In this document: one piece after another, positions 1-6,248 of the stretch | How the letters are laid out: each line of letters opens with the position of its first letter | How positions within the stretch are numbered: position 1 is the first letter of the stretch | Source: Treponema sp. | GTDB lineage: Bacteria > Spirochaetota > Spirochaetia > Treponematales > Treponemataceae | Length of the DNA: 6,252 nt | Reading direction: 5' to 3' | Assembly (NCBI GenBank): GCA_022510885.1 | Contig: JAFLSP010000102.1 | Location: 1-6,252, forward strand | Notes under the pieces: generated by a model | Databases searched by the model: none | What the model saw: the letters and a program-made list of their open reading frames with translations, nothing else | Told to the model about the DNA's origin: nothing | Made by a program: the position numbers and the translations under genes

Positions 1-558
1 AGAATCGGAATGGCAGCCGCCGTGCTGCTGGTTGGCGCACTGGTATTCGCGCAGGAGTCTGCCGACAAGGGTGCTTCCCCTAAGACGGGGGGGGGTATAA
101 ACGCAACCTGGGAATGGACTAGTATTCCGAAAGGGAAAATCGGCACGGACATGACCACGTTCAAGAAGCCCTATGAGATTCCCGCGACCTCGGGAAGCGG
201 CGCGAAATTTGAGGTGGTCAGCGGAGCGGTGAAATTCAAGACCGAGAACGGCGTTACTGCGCTGTACCATGACAACAAAAGCTCTGCGACTTTTGACACC
301 ATCGAAAAGGACAAGAAATGCGAGTACGCCATCACCATCAGTGACGCGGCGACAATCGAGCTGACCGTTACCGGTAATGGCACGAAGGCGGCAAGCCGCA
401 TCGTCGTCGTAAAGAGCGGCGACGAGACCGTGCTTTCCGTCAACAATCTCAGCCAGGACGAGCCGGCAAAGACGCTCACCCTGGCGAACGCTCCGGCGGG
501 AACGTACCGTGTGCTCGTGAACGGCGCGCGCATCATCAGCGTCAAGGCGCACAACTAA
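1..558 (+). CDS. Secreted beta-rich protein of unknown function (5' partial)
   Basis: The reading frame is open to the left edge. The ATG at 10 lacks a usable ribosome binding site and sits inside what looks like a signal peptide (Arg-Ile-Gly, then a hydrophobic AAAVLLVGALVFA stretch), so the true start is probably just outside the window. Cleavage is predicted after VFA, before Gln-Glu, making the product exported. The mature part (about 168 residues) is rich in Thr, Ser, Lys and Val, with alternating hydrophobic strands and a C-terminal turn (PAGTYRVLVNG), suggesting one or two beta-sandwich domains of the kind attached to secreted carbohydrate-active enzymes; that resemblance is an inference. 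No catalytic motif or lipobox Cys is visible. Codons for Gly27-Gly29 (counting from the ATG at 10) lie in a run of nine G that could make expression phase-variable. An intrinsic terminator follows, so this is the last gene of its transcript. Confidence 0.8.
   Translation, partial: RIGMAAAVLLVGALVFAQESADKGASPKTGGGINATWEWTSIPKGKIGTDMTTFKKPYEIPATSGSGAKFEVVSGAVKFKTENGVTALYHDNKSSATFDTIEKDKKCEYAITISDAATIELTVTGNGTKAASRIVVVKSGDETVLSVNNLSQDEPAKTLTLANAPAGTYRVLVNGARIISVKAHN
87..95 (+). repeat. G9 homopolymer inside the secreted-protein gene
   Basis: Nine consecutive G directly follow the signal-peptide region. In the present length the frame is open. By direct reading, losing one G gives GTA-TAA, an immediate stop, and gaining one G gives a TAG eight codons after the tract. 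It is the only G run of this length in the window. Tracts like this slip during replication in other bacteria; slippage here is an inference. Confidence 0.85.
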
Positions 559-589
559 TTCCTTTTCGCCAGAAAAAGGACATTGAACG

Positions 590-625
590 GGGAATGCGGC
601 CATAACACGGCTGCATTCCCTTTTT
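590..625 (+). terminator. Rho-independent terminator of the secreted-protein gene
   Basis: A 12-bp stem (590-601 paired with 609-620, one G-U pair, otherwise perfect) closes a 7-base loop and is followed at once by five T. It starts 32 bases after the stop codon and separates this gene from the prs promoter. A weaker 7-bp hairpin (560-566 with 574-580) lies just upstream. Confidence 0.93.
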
Positions 626-676
626 ATGGCATATCATGCCGGCGCAGGCGACCTACCCCATATCTAGCGCGTGATA

Positions 677-705
677 TTGACCTGCGGCACTAAACGCGGT
701 ACAAT
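677..705 (+). promoter_or_regulatory. Sigma-70-type promoter of prs
   Basis: The -35 box TTGACC (677-682) and the -10 box TACAAT (700-705) are separated by exactly 17 bases; each box differs from consensus at one position. Transcription would begin near 712, about 22 bases before the chosen prs start. A short dyad (ATATC at 660-664, GATAT at 673-677) abuts the -35 box and could be an operator, but it is too short to assert. Confidence 0.8.
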
Positions 706-723
706 GGAGCAGATTTTTCACTC

Positions 724-727
724 GGAG
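724..727 (+). promoter_or_regulatory. Ribosome binding site that fixes the prs start at 734
   Basis: GGAG lies 6 bases before the ATG at 734 and downstream of the predicted transcription start. The in-frame start candidates at 671 (GTG) and 704 (ATG) lie upstream of or inside the promoter, so they would not be on the mRNA. Confidence 0.7.
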
Positions 728-733
728 CGTCCC

Positions 734-1978
734 ATGCCGTATTCTGAACCGACTGACCTTGCCGTTATCGCTTGCCCGGGCGGCGCGACTTTTGCCGATG
801 AAGTGATTACGCACCTGCGCCACATCTACAAGCACCGATTCACGCTCAAGAACGACGCGATTGCAAAGCAGTACAACCTTGACAAGGCGAAGCTGATTCA
901 GGACATCAACCTCTCCAACGACATACAGACGAGCGACCTGCGCGTCCGCAGCAACACCGACAAGTACCGGCCGCCGCTGTTCAAAGTGAACACGCGCTTC
1001 ACCTGGTTCGCCAACGGCGAGTTCAAGGCGGAGCTGCTCGACTGCGTGCGCGGCAAGGACGTGTTCATCTTCCAGGACGTGGAGAACCACGAGCCGGTCG
1101 CGATGAACGACGGCAAGAACACGGTCGTGCATTCGGTGAACGACCACGTGATGACGCTGCTCGTGACCGTTGACGCGGTGCGGCAGGCGGGCGCGCGGCA
1201 GATTACGCTCGTCGTCCCCGCCTTTCCCTACGCGCGCCAGCACAAGAAGAAGAGCCGCGAGGGGCTGACGGCGAGCCTTTTGAGCCACGTCTACGAGATG
1301 ATGGGCGTGAACCGCGTGATTACGCTCGACATCCACTCGCGCGAAATCGTCAACGCATTCAACACGACGCACCTGGAGAACCTCCACGCCTCCTACCAGA
1401 TTATCCGCGAGCTTGCCAAGCTCATCAGCCTGTCCGGGCCGGACAAGGAGGACCTGGTCGTGGTCTCCCCCGACTCCGGCGCGATTGACCGCAACAAATT
1501 CTACGCCTCCGGGCTGAAGGTGCCGCTCGCCATGATTTACAAGGAGCGCGACTACTCCATGGTCACGCAGGACGCGCAGCACTCAAACATCAAGAGCATC
1601 AAGCTGCTCGGCGACGTGTCGGGCAAGGTCGCTTTCCTCGCGGACGACATGCTCGGCACGGGCGGCACGCTGCTCAAGGCGATGGGCTTCCTCAAGGAGC
1701 TGGGCGCGACCAAGGTCATCGCCGCCATCTCGCTGCCCTTCTTCACGGGCAACGCCATCGAGCTGTTCGACCAGGCCTACAAGGACGGGCTGTTCTACCG
1801 CGTCATCGGCACGAACGCCGTCTACCACTCGGACTTGCAGGAAAAGGAATGGTTCGTCTCAACCAACGTGAGCGGGCTGTTCGCCAACGTCATCACGCGG
1901 CTGCACCACGACCAGAGCCTGAGCGACCTGCTCGACAACCGCACGATAATCGACAAACTGATTAAGAAAGAAGACTGA
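734..1978 (+). CDS. prs: Ribose-phosphate pyrophosphokinase (PRPP synthetase), long form
   Basis: Cytosolic enzyme transferring pyrophosphate from ATP to ribose 5-phosphate to give PRPP, the precursor for purine, pyrimidine, NAD, His and Trp synthesis and for salvage. The 414-residue product shows the family landmarks in order: FANGE (92-96), PYARQHKKK (165-173, ATP-binding loop), DIH (199-201, metal site), VVSPDSG (243-249), the flexible-loop Lys-x-Arg (K270, R272) and the PRPP-binding loop DDMLGTGGT (304-312). It is about 100 residues longer than the usual ~315. Much of the excess (roughly 45 residues) lies between the N-terminal strand and FANGE (about 35-80), the rest being spread out and at the C-terminus. 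The third Asp of the classical DDMxDTGGT loop is Gly308 here. The frame extends upstream to 671, but the start at 734 is preferred because of the promoter and ribosome binding site. It is first in a unit with the HAD phosphatase gene 9 bases downstream. Confidence 0.93.
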   Translation: MPYSEPTDLAVIACPGGATFADEVITHLRHIYKHRFTLKNDAIAKQYNLDKAKLIQDINLSNDIQTSDLRVRSNTDKYRPPLFKVNTRFTWFANGEFKAELLDCVRGKDVFIFQDVENHEPVAMNDGKNTVVHSVNDHVMTLLVTVDAVRQAGARQITLVVPAFPYARQHKKKSREGLTASLLSHVYEMMGVNRVITLDIHSREIVNAFNTTHLENLHASYQIIRELAKLISLSGPDKEDLVVVSPDSGAIDRNKFYASGLKVPLAMIYKERDYSMVTQDAQHSNIKSIKLLGDVSGKVAFLADDMLGTGGTLLKAMGFLKELGATKVIAAISLPFFTGNAIELFDQAYKDGLFYRVIGTNAVYHSDLQEKEWFVSTNVSGLFANVITRLHHDQSLSDLLDNRTIIDKLIKKED

Positions 1979-1987
1979 CGGTCTGCC

Positions 1988-2620
1988 ATGCGCGTCTACC
2001 ACCTGCCGCCGCATCCGACTTGCCTCATCTTCGACATCGACAGCACGCTCTACACCTGCCCCGAGTACGCGCACGAGCAGATTGACAGCCAAATCCGCCA
2101 CTTTGCCGACCTGCGCGGCATGACGCACGAGGCGGCGCGCGCGCTGATTGCGGAAGAACGCCGCGCCTACGCCGCCGCGCACGACGGGAAAAAAATCAGC
2201 CTCGGAAACCTGTTCACGCGCCTCGGCATCACGATAGAAGAAAGCATCGAGTGGCGCAAGACACTCTTCGACCCCGCCGATTTCCTGCGCCGGGACGAGC
2301 GGCTGATTGCCGCGCTCGCGGAATTGCAAAAACGCTTCCGCCTCGTGTGCGTGACAAACAACCCCGTCCTTCCCGCGCAGAAAACCCTGCGCGCGCTCGG
2401 CGTGGAAAGCCTTATCGAGCAGACCGTGGGGCTTGACACCTGCATGAAAAGCAAGCCCGCGCGCGAAATGCTGGAGCGCGCCGCGCTCGCCCCGTTCAGC
2501 GAGTGCGTCAGCATCGGCGACCGCTACGACATCGACCTCGCCCTGCCGCTTGAGCTGGGCATGGGAGCCATCCTCGTGAGCGGCGCGGAAGACGTGTACG
2601 AGCTGCCGGACATCCTATAA
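1988..2620 (+). CDS. HAD-superfamily hydrolase, pyrimidine 5'-nucleotidase-like
   Basis: A 210-residue cytosolic phosphohydrolase with all four HAD motifs: FDIDSTLY with nucleophile D16 and acid/base D18; VTNN with T123; the conserved Lys K156 in SKP; and GDRYDID with D178 and D183 for Mg2+. Between motifs I and II lies a helical cap (about 24-100), the C1 arrangement. The FDIDSTLY start and the length match the SDT1/pyrimidine 5'-nucleotidase branch, which removes phosphate from nucleoside monophosphates; substrate cannot be read from sequence, and phosphoglycolate or another sugar phosphate is possible. The start is 9 bases after the prs stop with no clear ribosome binding site, so translation is probably coupled to prs. 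The 3' end overlaps the convergent yigZ-like gene by 6 bp. Confidence 0.85.
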   Translation: MRVYHLPPHPTCLIFDIDSTLYTCPEYAHEQIDSQIRHFADLRGMTHEAARALIAEERRAYAAAHDGKKISLGNLFTRLGITIEESIEWRKTLFDPADFLRRDERLIAALAELQKRFRLVCVTNNPVLPAQKTLRALGVESLIEQTVGLDTCMKSKPAREMLERAALAPFSECVSIGDRYDIDLALPLELGMGAILVSGAEDVYELPDIL

Positions 2621-3202
2621 AACCGAAACCGCCCCGTTCGTCGCCTCGGACACCGCCCGCGCGAATGCCGCGCGCTCTTCCGCCGCCACGCTCCCCCGCA
2701 GCGTCACATCCTCACCAAACGACTCGCACACATCAAACAGCGACCAGTCCGCAAGGAGATGCCGCACCGCCGGATACGCGGCATAACTGCACGTGAGCGA
2801 GAACGCCGCTTTCTCCACCAGCGGCTCGAACGGCGCGGCGGCAAGCACTTTCTTCGCCGTATCGCCGTAGGCGCGCACCAAGCCGCCCGTTCCCAGCAGC
2901 GTGCCGCCGAACCAGCGCGTCACCGTGAGCAGCACGTTCGTCACGCCGCGCCCCTTCAGCACGTCAAGCACCGGCCGCCCTGCCGTGCCGCCCGGCTCGC
3001 CGTCGTCGCTCATCCCCATGATTTCGGCGTGCGCGCCCGCGATGAAGGCATGAACGACGTGCGTCGCGTCCGCATACTTCGCCTTCTGCGCCCGGATTTG
3101 CTCGCGCACCTCCGCCTGCCCCACAATCGGAAACACCTCGCCCAAAAAGCGCGAGCCTTTCACCAGGCACTCCGCCGCGGCTTCGGCACGGGGAACGAGC
3201 AT
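2615..3202 (-). CDS. yigZ: YigZ/IMPACT (UPF0029) family protein
   Basis: The 195-residue product carries the UPF0029 signature: KGSRFLGEV near the N-terminus (15-23), ATHVVHAF (46-53), SDDGEPGGTAGRP (65-77), and NVLLTVTRWFGGTLLGTGG with the following Leu-Val-Arg-Ala-Tyr (89-112). A C-terminal ferredoxin-like domain of the DUF1949 type spans about 132-195. The eukaryotic relative IMPACT regulates the kinase GCN2; the role of bacterial YigZ is not settled, though the fold suggests nucleic-acid or ribosome binding. The ATG at 3202 shares its A with the TGA stop of the upstream membrane-protein gene (TGATG), implying translational coupling; a GTG one codon earlier (3205) is an alternative start. 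Ribosome binding site weak. Family assignment is firm; the function is not. Confidence 0.9.
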   Translation of the reverse strand: MLVPRAEAAAECLVKGSRFLGEVFPIVGQAEVREQIRAQKAKYADATHVVHAFIAGAHAEIMGMSDDGEPGGTAGRPVLDVLKGRGVTNVLLTVTRWFGGTLLGTGGLVRAYGDTAKKVLAAAPFEPLVEKAAFSLTCSYAAYPAVRHLLADWSLFDVCESFGEDVTLRGSVAAEERAAFARAVSEATNGAVSVL

Positions 3203-4173
3203 CACTCGCCGTCCCGCGGCGGCTCGGCACCGTCGCCCGCCGCGCCGTCCGCGTCCTCCCCGCCCGCGAGCAGCGCAGCCGCCTCCGCAAGCACGACCGA
3301 ATCCCCGTCCGGCACACGCACGTCAAGCGTCGGCGACACCGCGTCCGTGTACAGCACGGGAACGGCAAAATACATGCGCAGCAGCGCGGTATAGACGTTC
3401 ACCAGATACACAAGATTGCACAGCGCGGAAACAAGCGACAGCCCGCCGCTTCCTGCCTCATTCGTCGCGGGAACGAACAAAACGGCGAGCAGCGCGACCG
3501 CCGCGAGCGCAAGATTACGCGCCCCCGCGCGCAGCGCAAGCCCCAGCAGCCGGAACCGCCGCCCGCGCATGAGCCGCGCGCTTTTTCCGAACAGCGAAAG
3601 CAGATTCCCCTCGGCGCGGTCATAATGCACGTAGAATATGAAGACAAAATGAATGCCCACGGCAACGAGCAGCAGCAGATACGCCGCGAGCATGACACCG
3701 ACAAAGCGCACGCTCTTCCCCAGCGCCGCAAACTGCGCCATGCCGTCCGCAGGAAGCGCAAGCCCCAGCCGCGCCGAAAGCAGGTGCGACAGCACGGCAA
3801 AGGCGAAAGACAGCAGACAGACAGCCCCCGCGACCACCGCCGCAAGCGGGAGCGTCCGCCGCAGCGAGCGGAAGCCGTAGAACACGTAGCCGAGCGTCAC
3901 GAACTCCCGCCGCACCATGCGCAGGATAAGCACCAAGAACCCGTACTGGAACAGCACCCACACGACGAGCGCGCAGAACACGAGCAGCAGCGCGAAAAAC
4001 ACATCGTTAAAAGCCCCCGCGCCGTGCGTAAGCAACATCAGAGAGGGAAGAAAAAAGCACATCATGCCGACCGTCTCGCACAGGAGCGTCAGGAAGAGCG
4101 CGAACAGCGCGTTCCCCCGGTTTGCCGCAAATACCTGGTTGAGCCGCGCGAAAAGCTGTTTGAACGAAGTCAT
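3202..4173 (-). CDS. Six-helix integral membrane protein, possibly DUF975-like
   Basis: A 323-residue inner-membrane protein with about six hydrophobic segments at roughly 21-48, 57-84, 108-132, 156-182, 208-234 and 245-275, a basic N-terminus without a cleavable signal, and an acidic, Gly/Ala/Asp-rich tail (about 295-323) likely disordered and cytosolic. After the fourth segment comes HYDRAEGNLLSLFGKSARLM followed by a basic RGRRFRLL stretch. This resembles the conserved KxSRxLMKGxKWRLF region of DUF975 membrane proteins; the match is from memory and moderate. Function unknown. The start at 4173 has no Shine-Dalgarno sequence, and the predicted transcription start coincides with the A of the ATG. 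The stop overlaps the yigZ-like start, so the two form an operon. Confidence 0.82.
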   Translation of the reverse strand: MTSFKQLFARLNQVFAANRGNALFALFLTLLCETVGMMCFFLPSLMLLTHGAGAFNDVFFALLLVFCALVVWVLFQYGFLVLILRMVRREFVTLGYVFYGFRSLRRTLPLAAVVAGAVCLLSFAFAVLSHLLSARLGLALPADGMAQFAALGKSVRFVGVMLAAYLLLLVAVGIHFVFIFYVHYDRAEGNLLSLFGKSARLMRGRRFRLLGLALRAGARNLALAAVALLAVLFVPATNEAGSGGLSLVSALCNLVYLVNVYTALLRMYFAVPVLYTDAVSPTLDVRVPDGDSVVLAEAAALLAGGEDADGAAGDGAEPPRDGE

Positions 4174-4179
4174 AGGAGC

Positions 4180-4208
4180 ATTGTAATACGAAATTTCCGC
4201 CGCGTCAA
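4180..4208 (-). promoter_or_regulatory. Sigma-70-type promoter of the membrane-protein/yigZ operon, probably leaderless
   Basis: Read on the - strand, TTGACG (4208-4203) and TACAAT (4185-4180) are 17 bases apart. The usual start, 7 bases past the -10 box, is position 4173, which is the A of the ATG of the membrane-protein gene. The boxes and spacing nearly duplicate those of the prs promoter. Confidence 0.75.
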
Positions 4209-4235
4209 ACGCCGCCGCACACCGACGACCGCCTT

Positions 4236-4266
4236 GCGCCGGGACCCGCCAGCGTTAGGCCGGCGC
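4236..4266 (-). other. Inverted repeat spanning the parC stop codon
   Basis: GCGCCGG (4236-4242) and CCGGCGC (4260-4266) are perfect inverted repeats around a 17-base loop that contains the parC TAA stop. The hairpin has no T run on the - strand side, so it is not a standard intrinsic terminator; it may slow transcription, aid Rho-dependent ending, or be chance in GC-rich DNA. Confidence 0.35.
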
Positions 4267-6234
4267 AAACAGCCGCGCCTCCGGCACGTCGTCCGTATCA
4301 AGCCGCTCGCAGGCGCGCGGACTCACCCGCATTCCGAGCGTCTTCAGCCCCTTTTCCGCAAAATCCTCCGCACGGAACGTCTCCTGCACCACCTTCGAGC
4401 GCGCTTTCTGCTCGTAGTGCAGCGTGAACGAGAAATCCTCCGCCGTAGAGACGTGCAGCACCTCCGCCCCGTCGGGCGCAAGGAAATAGTCGCGGTTCAT
4501 AATCCACCCCTGGATGCGGCAGCGTTTTATGGAGACAATCTTAGTCGCCGGGTCGCGGAAAATCACCGTAAACAGCACCTGCGCCACGCTTTCCTTGTCG
4601 GCAACCTCGCAGAAACACAAATCCTTGTTGATGAACATCCGCTCCGGCACGTCGATGACGGCATACATCCCGTTCTTGCGCACGTACAGGATGCGGTCGT
4701 AGGGAGAGACCTTGCGCAGCTCCCTGCCGCCGCTCACGCTGATGCCGAGGTAGCCCTTCTCGTCGTAGCGCAGGCTCCGGTCGCGCTTCGCCACCTCCTT
4801 CACGTCCACGGCAGAAAAGCGCGTGATTTCCGTGCGCCGCTGCAATTCTCCCGCCGCAAATTTGCCGAGCATCGTCCCCAGGTACTCCACCGCGCATGCC
4901 GTCAGGTTTTTGAGCCTGCGCGCAATCTCCTTGAGCCGCGCGTTGATTTCCCGCACCTCCGCGCGGTTCTTGCTGATGTCATACAGCGAGATACGCCGAA
5001 TCGGAATGGCGAGCAGCCGCTCGATGTCCTCCTTGACGAGCGGACGAATCAGTTCCGCCGCAAACGGCACGAAGCCGTCCGCGACCGCCTTGTACACCGC
5101 CTGCTGCGTCTTCATCTCCTCGATTCTCTTGTAGATGCGCTCCTCCACGAAGATGCGCTCCAGCGTGCGCAGGTGCAGCTTGTCCGTGAGCTGCCCGCGC
5201 TCGAATTCCAGCTCGTCCTTGATGATGAGCGTGAGCCGCCGCGCATAGTACGCGATTATCTCGCCCGCCGTCATTGCCACGGGCATATTGTCCTTTATCA
5301 CGAGCATCTGGCAGGAAATCGACTTCTCGCAGTCCGTGTAGGCGTACAGCGAGTCAACCACGTCCCGCGCGTACACGCCGCGCGGCAGTTTTATCTCAAT
5401 TTCGCAGTGGTCGGTGGAATGGTCGTCCACGGAGCTGATTTTAATCTTCCCCGCCCGGTATGCCGCGTCAATCGAGCCGAGCAAGGCTTCCGACGTGGTG
5501 TCCAGCGGCAGCTCGGTGATGACGATGCGCTTCTCGTCCGACACGTCGAACTTTGCCCGCGTGATGATTTTTCCGTTCCCGTCGTTGTAGCCGGACACGT
5601 CAATCAGCCCGCCCGTCGGCACGTCGGGATAGAGCGCGAACGGCTCGCCGCGCAGGCACTTGATTTCCGCCTCCAGCACCTCGCGGATGTTGTAGGGCAG
5701 GATTTTCGTGCTCATGCCCACCGCGATGCCCTCCGCGCCCATAATCAGCACGACGGGAATCTTTGCGCGGAAGACCTCCGGCTCGGTGCCGCGCCCGTCG
5801 TAGTTGGGAATGTAGCGCGTCACGTGCGGATTGGTCACGAAGAATTCCTTGGCGAGCGGGCTGATGCGGCACTCAATGTACCGCCCCGCCGAAGCCGCGT
5901 CGCCGGTGAACATGTTGCCGAAGTTCCCCTGCGTCTCAAGGAAGATGCTTTCCCACTTGCGCCGCGGCGACTGCTTCAGGAACAGTCCGCGGTTCGCCAT
6001 CGTGACCACCGCGCCGTAAATGGAGGCGTCGCCGTGCGGATGGTAGCGCATCGTCTGCCCCACCACGTTCGCCACTTTCTGGAAGCGCCCGTCGTCCATC
6101 TCGAACAGCGTGTGCAGAATCCGCCGCTGCACCGGCTTCAGCCCGTCCTCCAGGTCGGGAATCGCCCGGTCGCGGATGACGTAACTCGCGTACTCAATGA
6201 AATTCCGGTCGAACAGATTTTTTACGAATGCCAT
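4255..6234 (-). CDS. parC: DNA topoisomerase IV subunit A (GyrA/ParC family)
   Basis: The 659-residue breakage-reunion subunit works with ParE to pass one DNA duplex through another and decatenate sister chromosomes. The N-terminal half has the winged-helix core: LEDGLKPVQRR (28-38), HPHGD (65-69), QGNFG (102-106), and catalytic Arg118-Tyr119 in GRYIECRISP, the Tyr forming the covalent bond to DNA. MGAEGIAVGMSTKILPYNI and the tower follow, then a coiled-coil-like helical stretch (about 340-440). The C-terminal domain is short (about 170 residues after residue 480) and lacks the GyrA box, favouring ParC over GyrA. At the classical quinolone positions it has Ala70 (Ser83 of E. coli GyrA) and Gly74 (Asp87). 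About 9 extra residues, including SPRRKW, lie between HPHGD and QGNFG compared with E. coli GyrA. parE would be expected just beyond the right edge if the usual parE-parC order holds. Confidence 0.9.
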   Translation of the reverse strand: MAFVKNLFDRNFIEYASYVIRDRAIPDLEDGLKPVQRRILHTLFEMDDGRFQKVANVVGQTMRYHPHGDASIYGAVVTMANRGLFLKQSPRRKWESIFLETQGNFGNMFTGDAASAGRYIECRISPLAKEFFVTNPHVTRYIPNYDGRGTEPEVFRAKIPVVLIMGAEGIAVGMSTKILPYNIREVLEAEIKCLRGEPFALYPDVPTGGLIDVSGYNDGNGKIITRAKFDVSDEKRIVITELPLDTTSEALLGSIDAAYRAGKIKISSVDDHSTDHCEIEIKLPRGVYARDVVDSLYAYTDCEKSISCQMLVIKDNMPVAMTAGEIIAYYARRLTLIIKDELEFERGQLTDKLHLRTLERIFVEERIYKRIEEMKTQQAVYKAVADGFVPFAAELIRPLVKEDIERLLAIPIRRISLYDISKNRAEVREINARLKEIARRLKNLTACAVEYLGTMLGKFAAGELQRRTEITRFSAVDVKEVAKRDRSLRYDEKGYLGISVSGGRELRKVSPYDRILYVRKNGMYAVIDVPERMFINKDLCFCEVADKESVAQVLFTVIFRDPATKIVSIKRCRIQGWIMNRDYFLAPDGAEVLHVSTAEDFSFTLHYEQKARSKVVQETFRAEDFAEKGLKTLGMRVSPRACERLDTDDVPEARLFAPA

Positions 6235-6241
6235 GACTGCG

Positions 6242-6248
6242 CCTCCCC
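6242..6248 (-). promoter_or_regulatory. Strong ribosome binding site of parC
   Basis: GGGGAGG on the - strand lies 7 bases before the ATG at 6234 and is the best Shine-Dalgarno match in the window, supporting that start. Any parC promoter is outside the window. Confidence 0.8.

Noticed and set aside
2..14. 13-base direct repeat with about 4998-5010
   Set aside because: The match is isolated, lies in two unrelated coding sequences, and does not extend; probably chance.
628..640. Small palindrome GGCAT-ATC-ATGCC after the terminator
   Set aside because: A 5-bp stem with a 3-base loop, no T run and no link to the promoter; no function can be supported.
653..1582. 309-codon open frame antisense to prs
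   Set aside because: Its sequence is rich in Val, Arg, His and Leu as expected from the reverse complement of GC-rich codons, it shows no domain, and prs is clearly the real gene.
1859..2329. 156-codon antisense open frame across the prs/HAD junction
   Set aside because: No family resemblance, no ribosome binding site, and both + strand genes are firmly identified.
2621..2645. Possible terminator hairpin for yigZ on the - strand (CGAA/TTCG arms before GTTTT)
   Set aside because: The stem is only 4 bp with a large loop and lies within the coding end; too weak to call.
2759..3394. 211-codon + strand open frame opposite the yigZ-like gene
   Set aside because: Arg/Ala/His-rich low-complexity shadow; the opposite strand carries the complete UPF0029 signature.
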